Below the pieces are notes generated by a model that made no database searches, had not been told where the DNA came from, and was given only the letters and a program-made list of their open reading frames with translations. DNA of 7,254 bases, taken from the NCBI RefSeq assembly GCF_025362455.1, contig NZ_JANYGJ010000145.1, positions 1 to 7,254 of the forward strand. Direction: 5' to 3'. A program made the translations under genes and the position numbers. Of this stretch, positions 1-5,716 are shown in pieces. Source of the stretch: Deinococcus sp. Lineage in GTDB: Bacteria > Deinococcota > Deinococci > Deinococcales > Deinococcaceae. Every line of letters begins with the position of its first letter. The first letter of the stretch is position 1.

Positions 1-1448
1 TCGGCGGCGGCGTAGCTCTCCTCGGCGCGTGAGAGCTTCTTGCGCCCGTAGAGGCCCTCCAAGATAAACTCGGCGGCGCTGACGCGGTGGGCGTCGCTGG
101 CCTCCTCGGCGATCTCGGCGGCCAGGGCGTCCAGGCCCGGCACGGCGGCGGCGGCCTTCAGCGCGGCGGCCACGTTTCCGGCCTGCGGAAAGCGAAAGAC
201 ATTGCCGTCGTCGAACCACTTTTCCAGGGCCTTGGTGTCGGCGCTGGCGTAGTGGCGCCCGTAGACCTGGCCCGCCGCCTTGCGGATGATGTCCTTGGCG
301 ACCACATCGGCGCCGCGCAGCTCGCCCTCGTATTCGAGTTCAAGCTTGCCGGTGATGGCGGGCAGCCCGGCGTAGACGTCGCTGACGCGCACCACCGATT
401 CGTCGCCCAGCCGCAGGGCACGCACCTCGGCGTTGGCGGCGGCGACCTCCAGCAGCGAGATGGGCAGCCGCTGCGACACGCCGCTGAGCTTGTCCACCCG
501 GCCATCCTCGCGGGCCTGGAAGGCGATTTCCTCGATCAGCTCGGCCATGTAGCCAGGGATTGTCACGCTGGCGTCGCGCTCGGATTCCTGGGCGGTGATG
601 GCCATGCCCTCGTCTACGGTTTTCGGGTAGTGGGTCCGGATCTCGCTGCCGATGCGGTCCTTGAGCGGCGTCACGATCTTGCCACGGGCGGTGTAGTCTT
701 CGGGGTTGGCCGAGAAGACCAGCATCACGTCGAGTTCGAGCCGGACCGGATAGCCCTTGATCTGCACGTCGCCTTCCTGGAGGATGTTGAACAGCGCCAC
801 CTGCACCTTGGGCGAGAGGTCAGCCAGTTCGTTGACGGCGAAAATGCCCCGGTTGGCACGCGGCAGCAGCCCGAAGTGCATGCTCCGCACGTCGCCCAGC
901 GCGGTGCCCAGCCGGGCGGCTTTGATGGGGTCTACGTCGCCGATCAGGTCGGCCACCGTCACGTCGGGCGTGGCGAGCTTCTCGACGTAGCGGTCCTCGC
1001 GGGCGATCCACTTGATCGGCAGGTTTTCGCCGTGCTCGCGCAGCAACTCCTCACCCTGGGCGCTGATGGGATTTAAGGGATCGTCGCTGATCTCCGAGTC
1101 GCTGATGGCGGGCACGTGCGCGTCGAGCAGGCTGGTGATGGCCCGCAGAATCCGGCTCTTGGCCTGGCCGCGCAGCCCCAGCAAAATGAAGTTCTGACGC
1201 GCCAGCAGGGCGTTGACGAGTTGGGGCACCACGGAGTCGTCATAGCCGACGACGCCGGGAAACAGGTTTTCACCGGTCTGGAGTTTGCGGCGCAGGTTGG
1301 CCCGCACCTCGTCTTGCACGCGGCGGCTCTTACCGTCGAAGGGTGAGCGGCCCGCATAGTCGGGCGTGCGGAGCAGTTCACCGACGGTCTGGGGCTGGGC
1401 AGTCTGGGGCTGGGCAGTCTGAGCCTGGGTCATCTGGGTCTGCGTCAT
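1..1448 (-). CDS. BchI/MoxR-like AAA+ ATPase (magnesium-chelatase subunit I-type), 3' end beyond window
   Basis: I read 482 codons from an ATG at 1448 down to the window edge, with no stop, so the C-terminus is missing. AAA+ landmarks appear in order: a Walker A variant GLRGQAKS (residues 91-98, Ala in place of the usual Gly before Lys), a Walker B region GIFAVNEL (201-208), sensor 1 in VFSANPED (about 245-251) and an arginine-finger-like segment LKDRIGSEI (262-270). Such proteins use ATP hydrolysis to remodel partners, often with a von Willebrand A protein encoded nearby; none is visible here. Annotations as 'magnesium chelatase' are common for this family but unlikely to be literal, since no chlorophyll genes are present. 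The N-terminus (residues 1-21) is a Gln/Thr-rich repeat that is not conserved-looking. No Shine-Dalgarno precedes the ATG, but a TAGTTT element lies 9 bases upstream, which suits a leaderless message. A start at Met6 (1433) is also possible. The family call is firm; the partner and substrate are unknown. Confidence 0.9.
   Translation of the reverse strand, partial: MTQTQMTQAQTAQPQTAQPQTVGELLRTPDYAGRSPFDGKSRRVQDEVRANLRRKLQTGENLFPGVVGYDDSVVPQLVNALLARQNFILLGLRGQAKSRILRAITSLLDAHVPAISDSEISDDPLNPISAQGEELLREHGENLPIKWIAREDRYVEKLATPDVTVADLIGDVDPIKAARLGTALGDVRSMHFGLLPRANRGIFAVNELADLSPKVQVALFNILQEGDVQIKGYPVRLELDVMLVFSANPEDYTARGKIVTPLKDRIGSEIRTHYPKTVDEGMAITAQESERDASVTIPGYMAELIEEIAFQAREDGRVDKLSGVSQRLPISLLEVAAANAEVRALRLGDESVVRVSDVYAGLPAITGKLELEYEGELRGADVVAKDIIRKAAGQVYGRHYASADTKALEKWFDDGNVFRFPQAGNVAAALKAAAAVPGLDALAAEIAEEASDAHRVSAAEFILEGLYGRKKLSRAEESYAAA
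1387..1431 (-). repeat. 15-bp tandem repeat in the 5' end of the AAA+ gene
   Basis: The 15-base unit GTCTGGGGCTGGGCA (plus-strand reading) occurs twice exactly at 1387-1401 and 1402-1416. A degenerate third copy lies at 1417-1431. In the protein it gives repeated Q-T-A-Q-P residues near the N-terminus. Because the unit is a multiple of three, changes in copy number would keep the frame and alter only a low-complexity tail. Confidence 0.85.
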
Positions 1449-1457
1449 GTTGCAGGC

Positions 1458-1463
1458 AAACTA
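1458..1463 (-). promoter_or_regulatory. Putative leaderless -10 element for the AAA+ ATPase gene
   Basis: On the minus strand TAGTTT fits TAnnnT and ends 9 bases before the ATG at 1448. No Shine-Dalgarno is present in between. I see no good -35 at the usual distance. This is an inference from spacing alone. Confidence 0.4.
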
Positions 1464-1467
1464 GCAC

Positions 1468-1526
1468 GGGGTTTGGGGCCTAACTGTGGGGTTTAAGAGT
1501 GTGTGGGTTGGGGCGGGATGTGTGGG
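1468..1526 (+). promoter_or_regulatory. G-run cluster with a canonical G-quadruplex motif in the divergent intergenic region
   Basis: The plus strand carries G runs at 1468-1471, 1475-1478, 1488-1491, 1505-1507, 1510-1513, 1515-1517 and 1524-1526. The last four runs, with loops of 2, 1 and 6 bases, match the G3+N1-7 quadruplex pattern (1505-1526). The cluster lies directly upstream of the minus-strand AAA+ gene and about 110 bases upstream of the plus-strand hydrolase. A role in promoter control is inference. Confidence 0.5.
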
Positions 1527-1620
1527 CGGAAGTTTGGGCCATGCGGCCATGAGACCTGCATTGCGGGGCCAGCTCCAGGTCTTGCGCCCCCACACTCACG
1601 CCCTGCTCGCCCCGGTGCGC

Positions 1621-1626
1621 TAGCGT
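1621..1626 (+). promoter_or_regulatory. Putative leaderless -10 element for the GHL10-like gene
   Basis: TAGCGT fits TAnnnT and ends 7 bases before the ATG at 1634. There is no Shine-Dalgarno between them. A leaderless transcript starting at or next to the ATG is the simplest reading. No clear -35 is seen. Confidence 0.45.
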
Positions 1627-1633
1627 ATGCCAG

Positions 1634-3526
1634 ATGCCTGCACCGCGCCCTGTCCGTCCCCTGCTGCTGCTCGGCACCCTGCTGGCCTGCGCCGCCAGCG
1701 TTCCGGCGAGTGCCCAGAGCAGCCCGCCCGTACAGCCGGTCACTGGTCAGCCGGTCACCATTCCGGCGCTGCCACTGCCGAGTCCGGCGCCAGACCCGGC
1801 AGGTGAGAGCGGCCAGACGGACGGCGACGAATCCAGCTCAGGCGTGAGCCCAGCCGACAACGCGGCGATCCCACTCCAGCCAGCCCCACTCCAGCCAGCA
1901 CCAGTCTTGCCAGCGCCGTCTACACCGTTTATAGGGCCTCTGCTGCCGCCGATCACGCCGCCGGATTTCACGCTGCCGGGGTTGCCGCCGATTGCTCCCA
2001 CGCTGCCCGGTTCGCCGCTGCCCCCGGTTGTTCCGCTGCCTGGCGTGCCTGTGCCCGCCGTGCCTAACCCCACTCCCGAACTCGGCCAGGTGCGGGGCCT
2101 GTGGGTCGACGCCTTCGGGCCGGGCCTCAAGTCCCCGGCGCAGGTGGCGCAGATGATCCGTGACGCCCGCAGCCTGGGGGTCAATACCCTCTTCGTGCAG
2201 ACCATCCGCCGGGCCGACTGCCTGTGCAACAAGTCCAGCGTGCCCCGCGCCACCGACGACGACCTGACGCCGGGCTTCGATCCGCTCGCCGAGGTGTTGC
2301 GACTGGCACACGCCCAGAACATGCGGGTCTTCGCCTGGATCAGCGTGATCGGCGCGGGCAGCGCGGCGGTGCCCAACACCAACAAAGCGCACATCCTCTA
2401 CACCCACGGCGCCAGTGCCGGGGCGCAGTCCTGGCTCAACCGCCGCCCTGACGGCAGCTACCTCGACGGCCACGACATCTGGCTCGACGCGGGCATTCCG
2501 CAGGCCGCCGAGTTCATCACCCAGGAAATCCTGAGCGTCGTCAGAACCTACGACATCGACGGCATTCAGCTCGACCGCATCCGCTACCCCGACGGCGGCA
2601 ACTGGGGCTACAGCCCGGTGACGCTGGGGCGCTACCGCACGGAAACGGGCAAAACCGGCACGCCCGGCCCGACGGACGCCTCGTGGGCCGCCTGGAAGCG
2701 CGAGCAGATCACGGCGCTGGTGCGGCGCGTCGTGCTCGAAGCGCGGCGAATCAAGCCCGGCCTGTGGACCAGCGCGGCCACCATCACCTACGGCGCCCCG
2801 CCCACCGACCTCACCGGCTTCGAGCGCAGCCGCACCTACAGCGACGTGCTGCAAGACTGGCCCGCCTGGTCGCGTGAGGGACTGCTCGACCTGAACGTGC
2901 TGATGAATTACAAGCAAGACGCCCTGCCCGGCCACATCGGCTGGTTCGACGACTGGAACGCCTTCGCCCTCAAGGTGCGCGGCAAGTCGGACGTGGCGGC
3001 GGGCACGGCGCTGTACCTCAACACCCCGGAGGTCTCGCGCCGCCAGATGCAGCGGGCCATCCAGGCCGGGCTGGGCTGGGTCGGCTACGCCTACCGCACG
3101 CCGGGCGTGGCCGTCTACAAAAGCGGCCAGCCACAGCCGCAGGGCTTCGAGCTGCTGCGCCGGTCCCTCACCCAGAACGGTGGCCCGCTCACCCCCACGG
3201 TCTGGAACGCCGCGCCGCCGGTTCGCTACGCCCTGCTGGGCCGGATCATGGGCAGCGCCCAGCCGGGAGGCCGCCCGGTCAGTGCCCTCAGCGCCAACGG
3301 CACCGTGCTGGGCCGGACCGTCACCGACGGCAACGGTTACTACGGCTTTTCCGATCTGCCGCTGGGCAGCATAGAAGTGCGGGTCGCCGGGCAGCGCTGG
3401 CAGGGCACGCTGAGGGCGCCGGGCGTGACCTCGTTCCCCAACCTGCTGGTGCGCGACGCGAGCAATGCGCCAGCGGCGAGCAATGCGCCAGCGGCAAGCA
3501 ATGCGCCAGCGGCGAAGGGACGCTGA
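1634..3526 (+). CDS. Secreted glycoside hydrolase-like protein, DUF187/GHL10 family, with proline-rich linker
   Basis: This 630-residue protein starts with an export signal: basic PRPVR, a hydrophobic core at residues 9-20, and an Ala-x-Ala cleavage site (ASA|QS) near residue 28. Residues 30-150 are a Pro/Ala/Leu-rich linker with an LQPAP repeat. The GHL10/DUF187 (YngK-like) domain follows at about 153-500. It opens with RGLWVDAFG (154-162), has AWISVIGAG (234-242), and carries the hallmark strand YDIDGIQLDRIRYPDG (306-321), equivalent to the 'GIHFDDYFYP' block of the family. A (beta/alpha)8 barrel acting on cell-wall or exopolysaccharide is inferred; the true substrate is unknown. Residues 530-606 look like a carboxypeptidase-regulatory-like beta sandwich (LLGRIMG, VTDGNGYYGFSDLPLG). 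The tail has three ASNAPA repeats. It has no LPXTG sorting signal and no lipobox, so release to the envelope or medium is likely. The gene is monocistronic and converges with the GNAT gene. Confidence 0.85.
   Translation: MPAPRPVRPLLLLGTLLACAASVPASAQSSPPVQPVTGQPVTIPALPLPSPAPDPAGESGQTDGDESSSGVSPADNAAIPLQPAPLQPAPVLPAPSTPFIGPLLPPITPPDFTLPGLPPIAPTLPGSPLPPVVPLPGVPVPAVPNPTPELGQVRGLWVDAFGPGLKSPAQVAQMIRDARSLGVNTLFVQTIRRADCLCNKSSVPRATDDDLTPGFDPLAEVLRLAHAQNMRVFAWISVIGAGSAAVPNTNKAHILYTHGASAGAQSWLNRRPDGSYLDGHDIWLDAGIPQAAEFITQEILSVVRTYDIDGIQLDRIRYPDGGNWGYSPVTLGRYRTETGKTGTPGPTDASWAAWKREQITALVRRVVLEARRIKPGLWTSAATITYGAPPTDLTGFERSRTYSDVLQDWPAWSREGLLDLNVLMNYKQDALPGHIGWFDDWNAFALKVRGKSDVAAGTALYLNTPEVSRRQMQRAIQAGLGWVGYAYRTPGVAVYKSGQPQPQGFELLRRSLTQNGGPLTPTVWNAAPPVRYALLGRIMGSAQPGGRPVSALSANGTVLGRTVTDGNGYYGFSDLPLGSIEVRVAGQRWQGTLRAPGVTSFPNLLVRDASNAPAASNAPAASNAPAAKGR
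1870..1920 (+). repeat. Proline-linker direct repeat within the GHL10-like gene
   Basis: CCACTCCAGCCAGC is repeated back to back with one intervening C, followed by diverged copies of CCAGC. It encodes LQPAPLQPAP and then VLPAP (residues 81-95), a flexible spacer between signal peptide and catalytic domain. Confidence 0.7.
3458..3511 (+). repeat. Three 18-bp tandem repeats encoding ASNAPA at the C-terminus
   Basis: The 18-base unit GCGAGCAATGCGCCAGCG occurs at 3458-3475, 3476-3493 and 3494-3511, the last with one G-to-A change. It gives three in-frame ASNAPA copies (from Ala609) just before the end of the hydrolase-like protein. Near-identity of the copies suggests recent expansion. Confidence 0.95.
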
Positions 3527-3571
3527 GCGGCGCAAAACGAAGGCGGGATAGACTTGTAGGTCTGACCCTGC

Positions 3572-4000
3572 TCACCTTACTTTCAGCGCCATCTCGGTTT
3601 CCCTGACCTGAAAACCCAGGGCCAGATACAGCGCCGACGCCTGAGCCGACGCCCCCAGCGTAACGGTGCCGATGCGCAACCGGGCCGCTTCGTTTAGCGC
3701 GGTCTGCACGAGTTGTCGCGCCAGGCCGCGCCGCCTATACGCTGGCTCGGTGTAGACGTTGACCAGCCGCGCCCGCAGCGGATTCGGCTCGCCCCTGGTC
3801 GGTCCCCAGTCGAGCAGCACCAGTCCAGCCCCCGCCACGACCTGCCCGGCCTCCTGGGCCAGCCAGCCGAGGTAGCTGCCGCGCCGCATGGCTCCGGCGA
3901 CCCAGGCGGCGTAGACGTGACGCCCGGCCACCTCGTCCGGGTAGCGGTGTCGGGCGATCAGGTCCGCGTCCAGCTCAGTGACGGCCCGGATAAGACTCAG
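3572..4000 (-). CDS. GNAT family N-acetyltransferase, probable CTG start overlapping the hemC stop
   Basis: This is a 142-residue GNAT-fold enzyme that should move an acetyl group from acetyl-CoA to an unknown amine or peptide. Motif A is clear: LVNVYTEPAYRRRGLARQLV, with the pyrophosphate-binding RRRGLA at residues 89-94. The later ALYLALGF block (123-130) is the usual motif B region. The first ATG/GTG in frame is the GTG at 3931, which would drop 23 residues. Those residues (SLIRAVTELDADLIARHRYPDE) look like the normal first strand and helix of the fold, so I place the start at the CTG at 4000. That codon overlaps the hemC stop in the sequence CTGA, a translational-coupling arrangement. No Shine-Dalgarno is obvious. 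If CTG is not used, the GTG gives a 119-residue protein lacking strand 1. Substrate unknown; a link with haem synthesis is not implied by the sequence. Confidence 0.75.
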   Translation of the reverse strand: MSLIRAVTELDADLIARHRYPDEVAGRHVYAAWVAGAMRRGSYLGWLAQEAGQVVAGAGLVLLDWGPTRGEPNPLRARLVNVYTEPAYRRRGLARQLVQTALNEAARLRIGTVTLGASAQASALYLALGFQVRETEMALKVR

Positions 4001-4926
4001 GCGTGGGCGGCGTCTACCAGGGCCTTGGCCCCCTGCGCCAGCATGTCCTGGGCCAGCTCGGCGCCCAGCTCAGCGCATTCGGCGGCCTCGCCCTGGGTGC
4101 TGGCCTGGATGATCTTGGAGCCGTCCAGCGCCCCCACCCAGCCGTCCAGCGTCAGGATGCCGTTCTTGATGGTGGCGTGGGCACCCACCGGGGCCATACA
4201 TCCGGCGCCGAGTCCGGCCAGAAACTCGCGCTCGGCGGTGGTGCGGTCGTCCGTGGCGCGGTCGTGGATGGCGTAGGCGACCTCGGTGCCCAGGTCGTCG
4301 TCGCTGCGGGTCTCCAGCGCCAGGGCGCCCTGGCCGGGCGCGGGCAGCAGAATAGTAGGGTCCACAAACTCGTCGATGCGGTTGCGCAGCTCGGTGCGGA
4401 TCAGACCCGCCGCCGCCAGGATGATGGCGTCGTACTCGTCGCCCACCAGGGCCGAGAGCCGGGTGTCGATGTTGCCGCGCAGGGCCAGCACCTGCAAGTC
4501 GGGCCGGAACGCCCTCAGGAACGACCCCCTGCGCACGCTGCTGGTGCCGATGCGGGCACCCTGGGGCAGCTCGGCGAGCTTTTTCATGCCCTCCTTGCCC
4601 ACCAGGGCGTCGCGGGCGTCCACGCGGGTCGGGATGCTGGAGATCTCCAGGCCGTCGGGCTGCCGGGTGGGCATGTCCTTGAGGCTGTGGACCGCGATGT
4701 CGATGCGGCTGCCCAGCAGGGCCTCCTCGATCTCCTTGACCCAGAAGCCCTGAACGCCGCGTGCGGCCATCGCCTCCAGGCTGCCCCGGTTGCGGTCCCC
4801 GCCGGTGGTGATGCTCACGATGCGGAACTCGGTTTCCGGCCACTCTTCCTTGAGGCGGGCCACGACCCAGCGGGTCTGCGCGAGGGCCAACGGTGAGCCC
4901 CGCGTACCAACAGTGATAGAGCGCAT
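3997..4926 (-). CDS. hemC: Porphobilinogen deaminase (hydroxymethylbilane synthase)
   Basis: This cytoplasmic enzyme (EC 2.5.1.61) joins four porphobilinogen molecules into linear hydroxymethylbilane, the step before uroporphyrinogen III in haem and other tetrapyrrole synthesis. The 309 residues match the usual family length. Seen motifs: the opening VGTRGSPLALAQT (6-18), HSLKD with the catalytic Asp84 (80-84), the cofactor- and substrate-binding arginines in TSSVRRGSFLRAF (128-140) and LALRGNIDTRL (147-157), PGQGALALE (197-205), and GAGCMAPVG where Cys243 would carry the dipyrromethane cofactor. All key residues are present, so it should be active. The ATG at 4926 is chosen because the family begins a few residues before GTRGS. 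The upstream Shine-Dalgarno is weak (GCAGGG, only 2 bases before the ATG). The GNAT gene overlaps its stop, and the two probably form an operon. Confidence 0.97.
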   Translation of the reverse strand: MRSITVGTRGSPLALAQTRWVVARLKEEWPETEFRIVSITTGGDRNRGSLEAMAARGVQGFWVKEIEEALLGSRIDIAVHSLKDMPTRQPDGLEISSIPTRVDARDALVGKEGMKKLAELPQGARIGTSSVRRGSFLRAFRPDLQVLALRGNIDTRLSALVGDEYDAIILAAAGLIRTELRNRIDEFVDPTILLPAPGQGALALETRSDDDLGTEVAYAIHDRATDDRTTAEREFLAGLGAGCMAPVGAHATIKNGILTLDGWVGALDGSKIIQASTQGEAAECAELGAELAQDMLAQGAKALVDAAHA

Positions 4927-4935
4927 ACCCTGCGC

Positions 4936-4941
4936 AGTATG
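4936..4941 (-). promoter_or_regulatory. Putative -10 element for hemC
   Basis: On the minus strand CATACT ends 9 bases before the hemC ATG, near the position expected for a very short or absent leader. There is no good -35 at 17 bases. Tentative. Confidence 0.25.
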
Positions 4942-5000
4942 CCAGGCTTTGGGGCAAAATGCGCCGGGCGTGAACGGCGAGGGTGTCAGGTAACAGACAT

Positions 5001-5207
5001 TCAGATCATTGCTGGAGTCCCGGCTGGAATACCCGGCATCCCCGGCAGATCGTCGTTCTCGGAAGGGTGGGGCTCCGGCAGGCCCGGCGTGTCGGGGTTG
5101 GTCGGCGGGTCGTATATTGGCACGCCGCCGGTGCCGGGCATCTGCTCCGGCTGCGGGGTGGGCACATCGGTGGGTTCGGTGGCGGGCGCAGGGGTGGGTC
5201 CGGTCAT
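5001..5207 (-). CDS. Small proline-rich hypothetical protein
   Basis: This 68-residue protein starts MTGPTPAPATEPTDVPTPQP and is rich in Pro, Thr, Glu and Asp throughout, with no hydrophobic segment, no cysteine and few basic residues. It is therefore predicted to be soluble, acidic and disordered. The centre (about residues 24-38, PGTGGVPIYDPPTNP) and the later PGMPGIPAGTP repeat short Pro-Gly motifs. The ATG at 5207 is chosen over an upstream ATG at 5270 because a perfect AGGAGG (5214-5219) sits 6 bases before it, the best ribosome binding site in the window. It is transcribed toward hemC with a 74-base gap and could share a transcript with it. I do not recognise a function. Small Pro-rich proteins with a PIYDPP-like core are familiar as hypotheticals in several bacteria, but that is memory, not a search. 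Confidence 0.75.
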   Translation of the reverse strand: MTGPTPAPATEPTDVPTPQPEQMPGTGGVPIYDPPTNPDTPGLPEPHPSENDDLPGMPGIPAGTPAMI

Positions 5208-5213
5208 GGAAAA

Positions 5214-5219
5214 CCTCCT
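5214..5219 (-). promoter_or_regulatory. Strong Shine-Dalgarno of the small proline-rich gene
   Basis: The minus strand reads AGGAGG, 6 bases upstream of the ATG at 5207. It decides the start against the longer frame beginning at 5270, whose arginine-rich extra residues look non-coding. Confidence 0.85.
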
Positions 5220-5302
5220 GTGAAGCGTATCTGGACGCTGCCTAGTCTGCTCCCGGCGCCTGCGGGGCATGCGAGAAGACCGTGAAGTGCTCTTCAGGGT
5301 CG

Positions 5303-5323
5303 CCCGGCTGCCGTTAAGCCGGG
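5303..5323. other. GC-rich stem-loop between the small gene and the tRNA promoter
   Basis: CCCGGCT (5303-5309) pairs perfectly with AGCCGGG (5317-5323) across a 7-base loop. Only three T follow on the plus strand, so it is a weak terminator candidate. It lies about 20 bases upstream of the tRNA -35 and could insulate the two divergent units. Confidence 0.5.
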
Positions 5324-5343
5324 TTTGCGTACCCGCAGCCGCC

Positions 5344-5372
5344 TTGACAAGCCCAGGGGCCGCCTGTACTCT
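5344..5372 (+). promoter_or_regulatory. Promoter of tRNA-Leu
   Basis: A perfect TTGACA -35 (5344-5349), a 17-base spacer and a TACTCT -10 (5367-5372) precede the tRNA. Expected initiation near 5379 gives a short 5' leader of about 9 bases. This is the clearest sigma-70-type promoter in the window. Confidence 0.8.
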
Positions 5373-5387
5373 TACTGAGCCTGAAAC

Positions 5388-5472
<85 letters not shown>

Positions 5473-5482
5473 CCCTGAATAC

Positions 5483-5505
5483 CCCCGCAAATTTGCGGGG
5501 TTTTT
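5483..5505 (+). terminator. Rho-independent terminator of tRNA-Leu
   Basis: CCCCGCAAA (5483-5491) and TTTGCGGGG (5492-5500) form a perfect 18-base palindrome followed by TTTTT (5501-5505). The stem closes on AT pairs, so the real loop is about 4 bases. It begins 10 bases after the tRNA CCA. It is also close to the last point of the GC-rich DNA before CTCGAG words begin at 5519. Confidence 0.92.
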
Positions 5506-5589
5506 CTTATCTTAAGCGCTCGAGCAACCCCCCAAAACTTTATTTCAGGGTGAGCGTCAACTGACTTACCTGGGGCTGCCTTGTTCGCT

Positions 5590-5610
5590 TGGGCGGGTGT
5601 TGCCTGCCCA
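5590..5610 (+). other. Stem-loop in the region upstream of mdh
   Basis: TGGGCGGG pairs with CCTGCCCA (8 pairs, one G-U) around the loop TGTTG. No T run follows, so it is not a standard terminator. It lies between two CTCGAG words, about 107 bases before the mdh start. Role unknown. Confidence 0.45.
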
Positions 5611-5637
5611 GTAGGACCCTCGAGCCACGGCTTTGGC

Positions 5638-5666
5638 TTGTCCCCTTTCACGCTGCGTTGTAGCAT
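5638..5666 (+). promoter_or_regulatory. Possible mdh promoter
   Basis: TTGTCC (5638-5643), a 17-base spacer and TAGCAT (5661-5666) each match four of six consensus bases. The resulting 5' leader would be about 45 bases and include the ribosome binding site. This is one of several weak possibilities in 5506-5716. Confidence 0.35.
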
Positions 5667-5704
5667 CAGAACTCGAGCACCGATACCTAGTTTTGAGCAG
5701 TCTC

Positions 5705-5710
5705 GAGGAG
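5705..5710 (+). promoter_or_regulatory. Ribosome binding site of mdh, overlapping a CTCGAG word
   Basis: GAGGAG lies 6 bases before the ATG at 5717. Its first three bases are the end of the CTCGAG at 5702-5707. It fixes the start at 5717 rather than at an upstream in-frame ATG at 5633, whose extra 28 residues do not resemble the family. Confidence 0.85.
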
Positions 5711-5716
5711 AACCCC

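Noticed and set aside
87..1076. 329-codon plus-strand open frame
   Set aside because: It is antisense to the AAA+ ATPase, has Gly/Val/His-rich composition typical of GC-rich shadow frames, and shows no family motif.
1..1448. True magnesium chelatase acting with hemC in chlorophyll synthesis
   Set aside because: The residues fit a general MoxR/BchI-like remodelling ATPase; no other chlorophyll genes are present and hemC is separated by an unrelated gene.
1838..3535. 565-codon minus-strand open frame opposite the GHL10-like gene
   Set aside because: Arg/Ala/Gly/Val-rich shadow frame; the plus strand has a signal peptide and clear family motifs.
3527..3571. Possible bidirectional terminator between the converging GHL10-like and GNAT genes
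   Set aside because: The only pairing (AGACT/GGTCT region) is short, has a wobble pair and lacks a T run on either strand.
4003..4896. 297-codon plus-strand open frame opposite hemC
   Set aside because: Shadow of hemC; no motif and biased composition.
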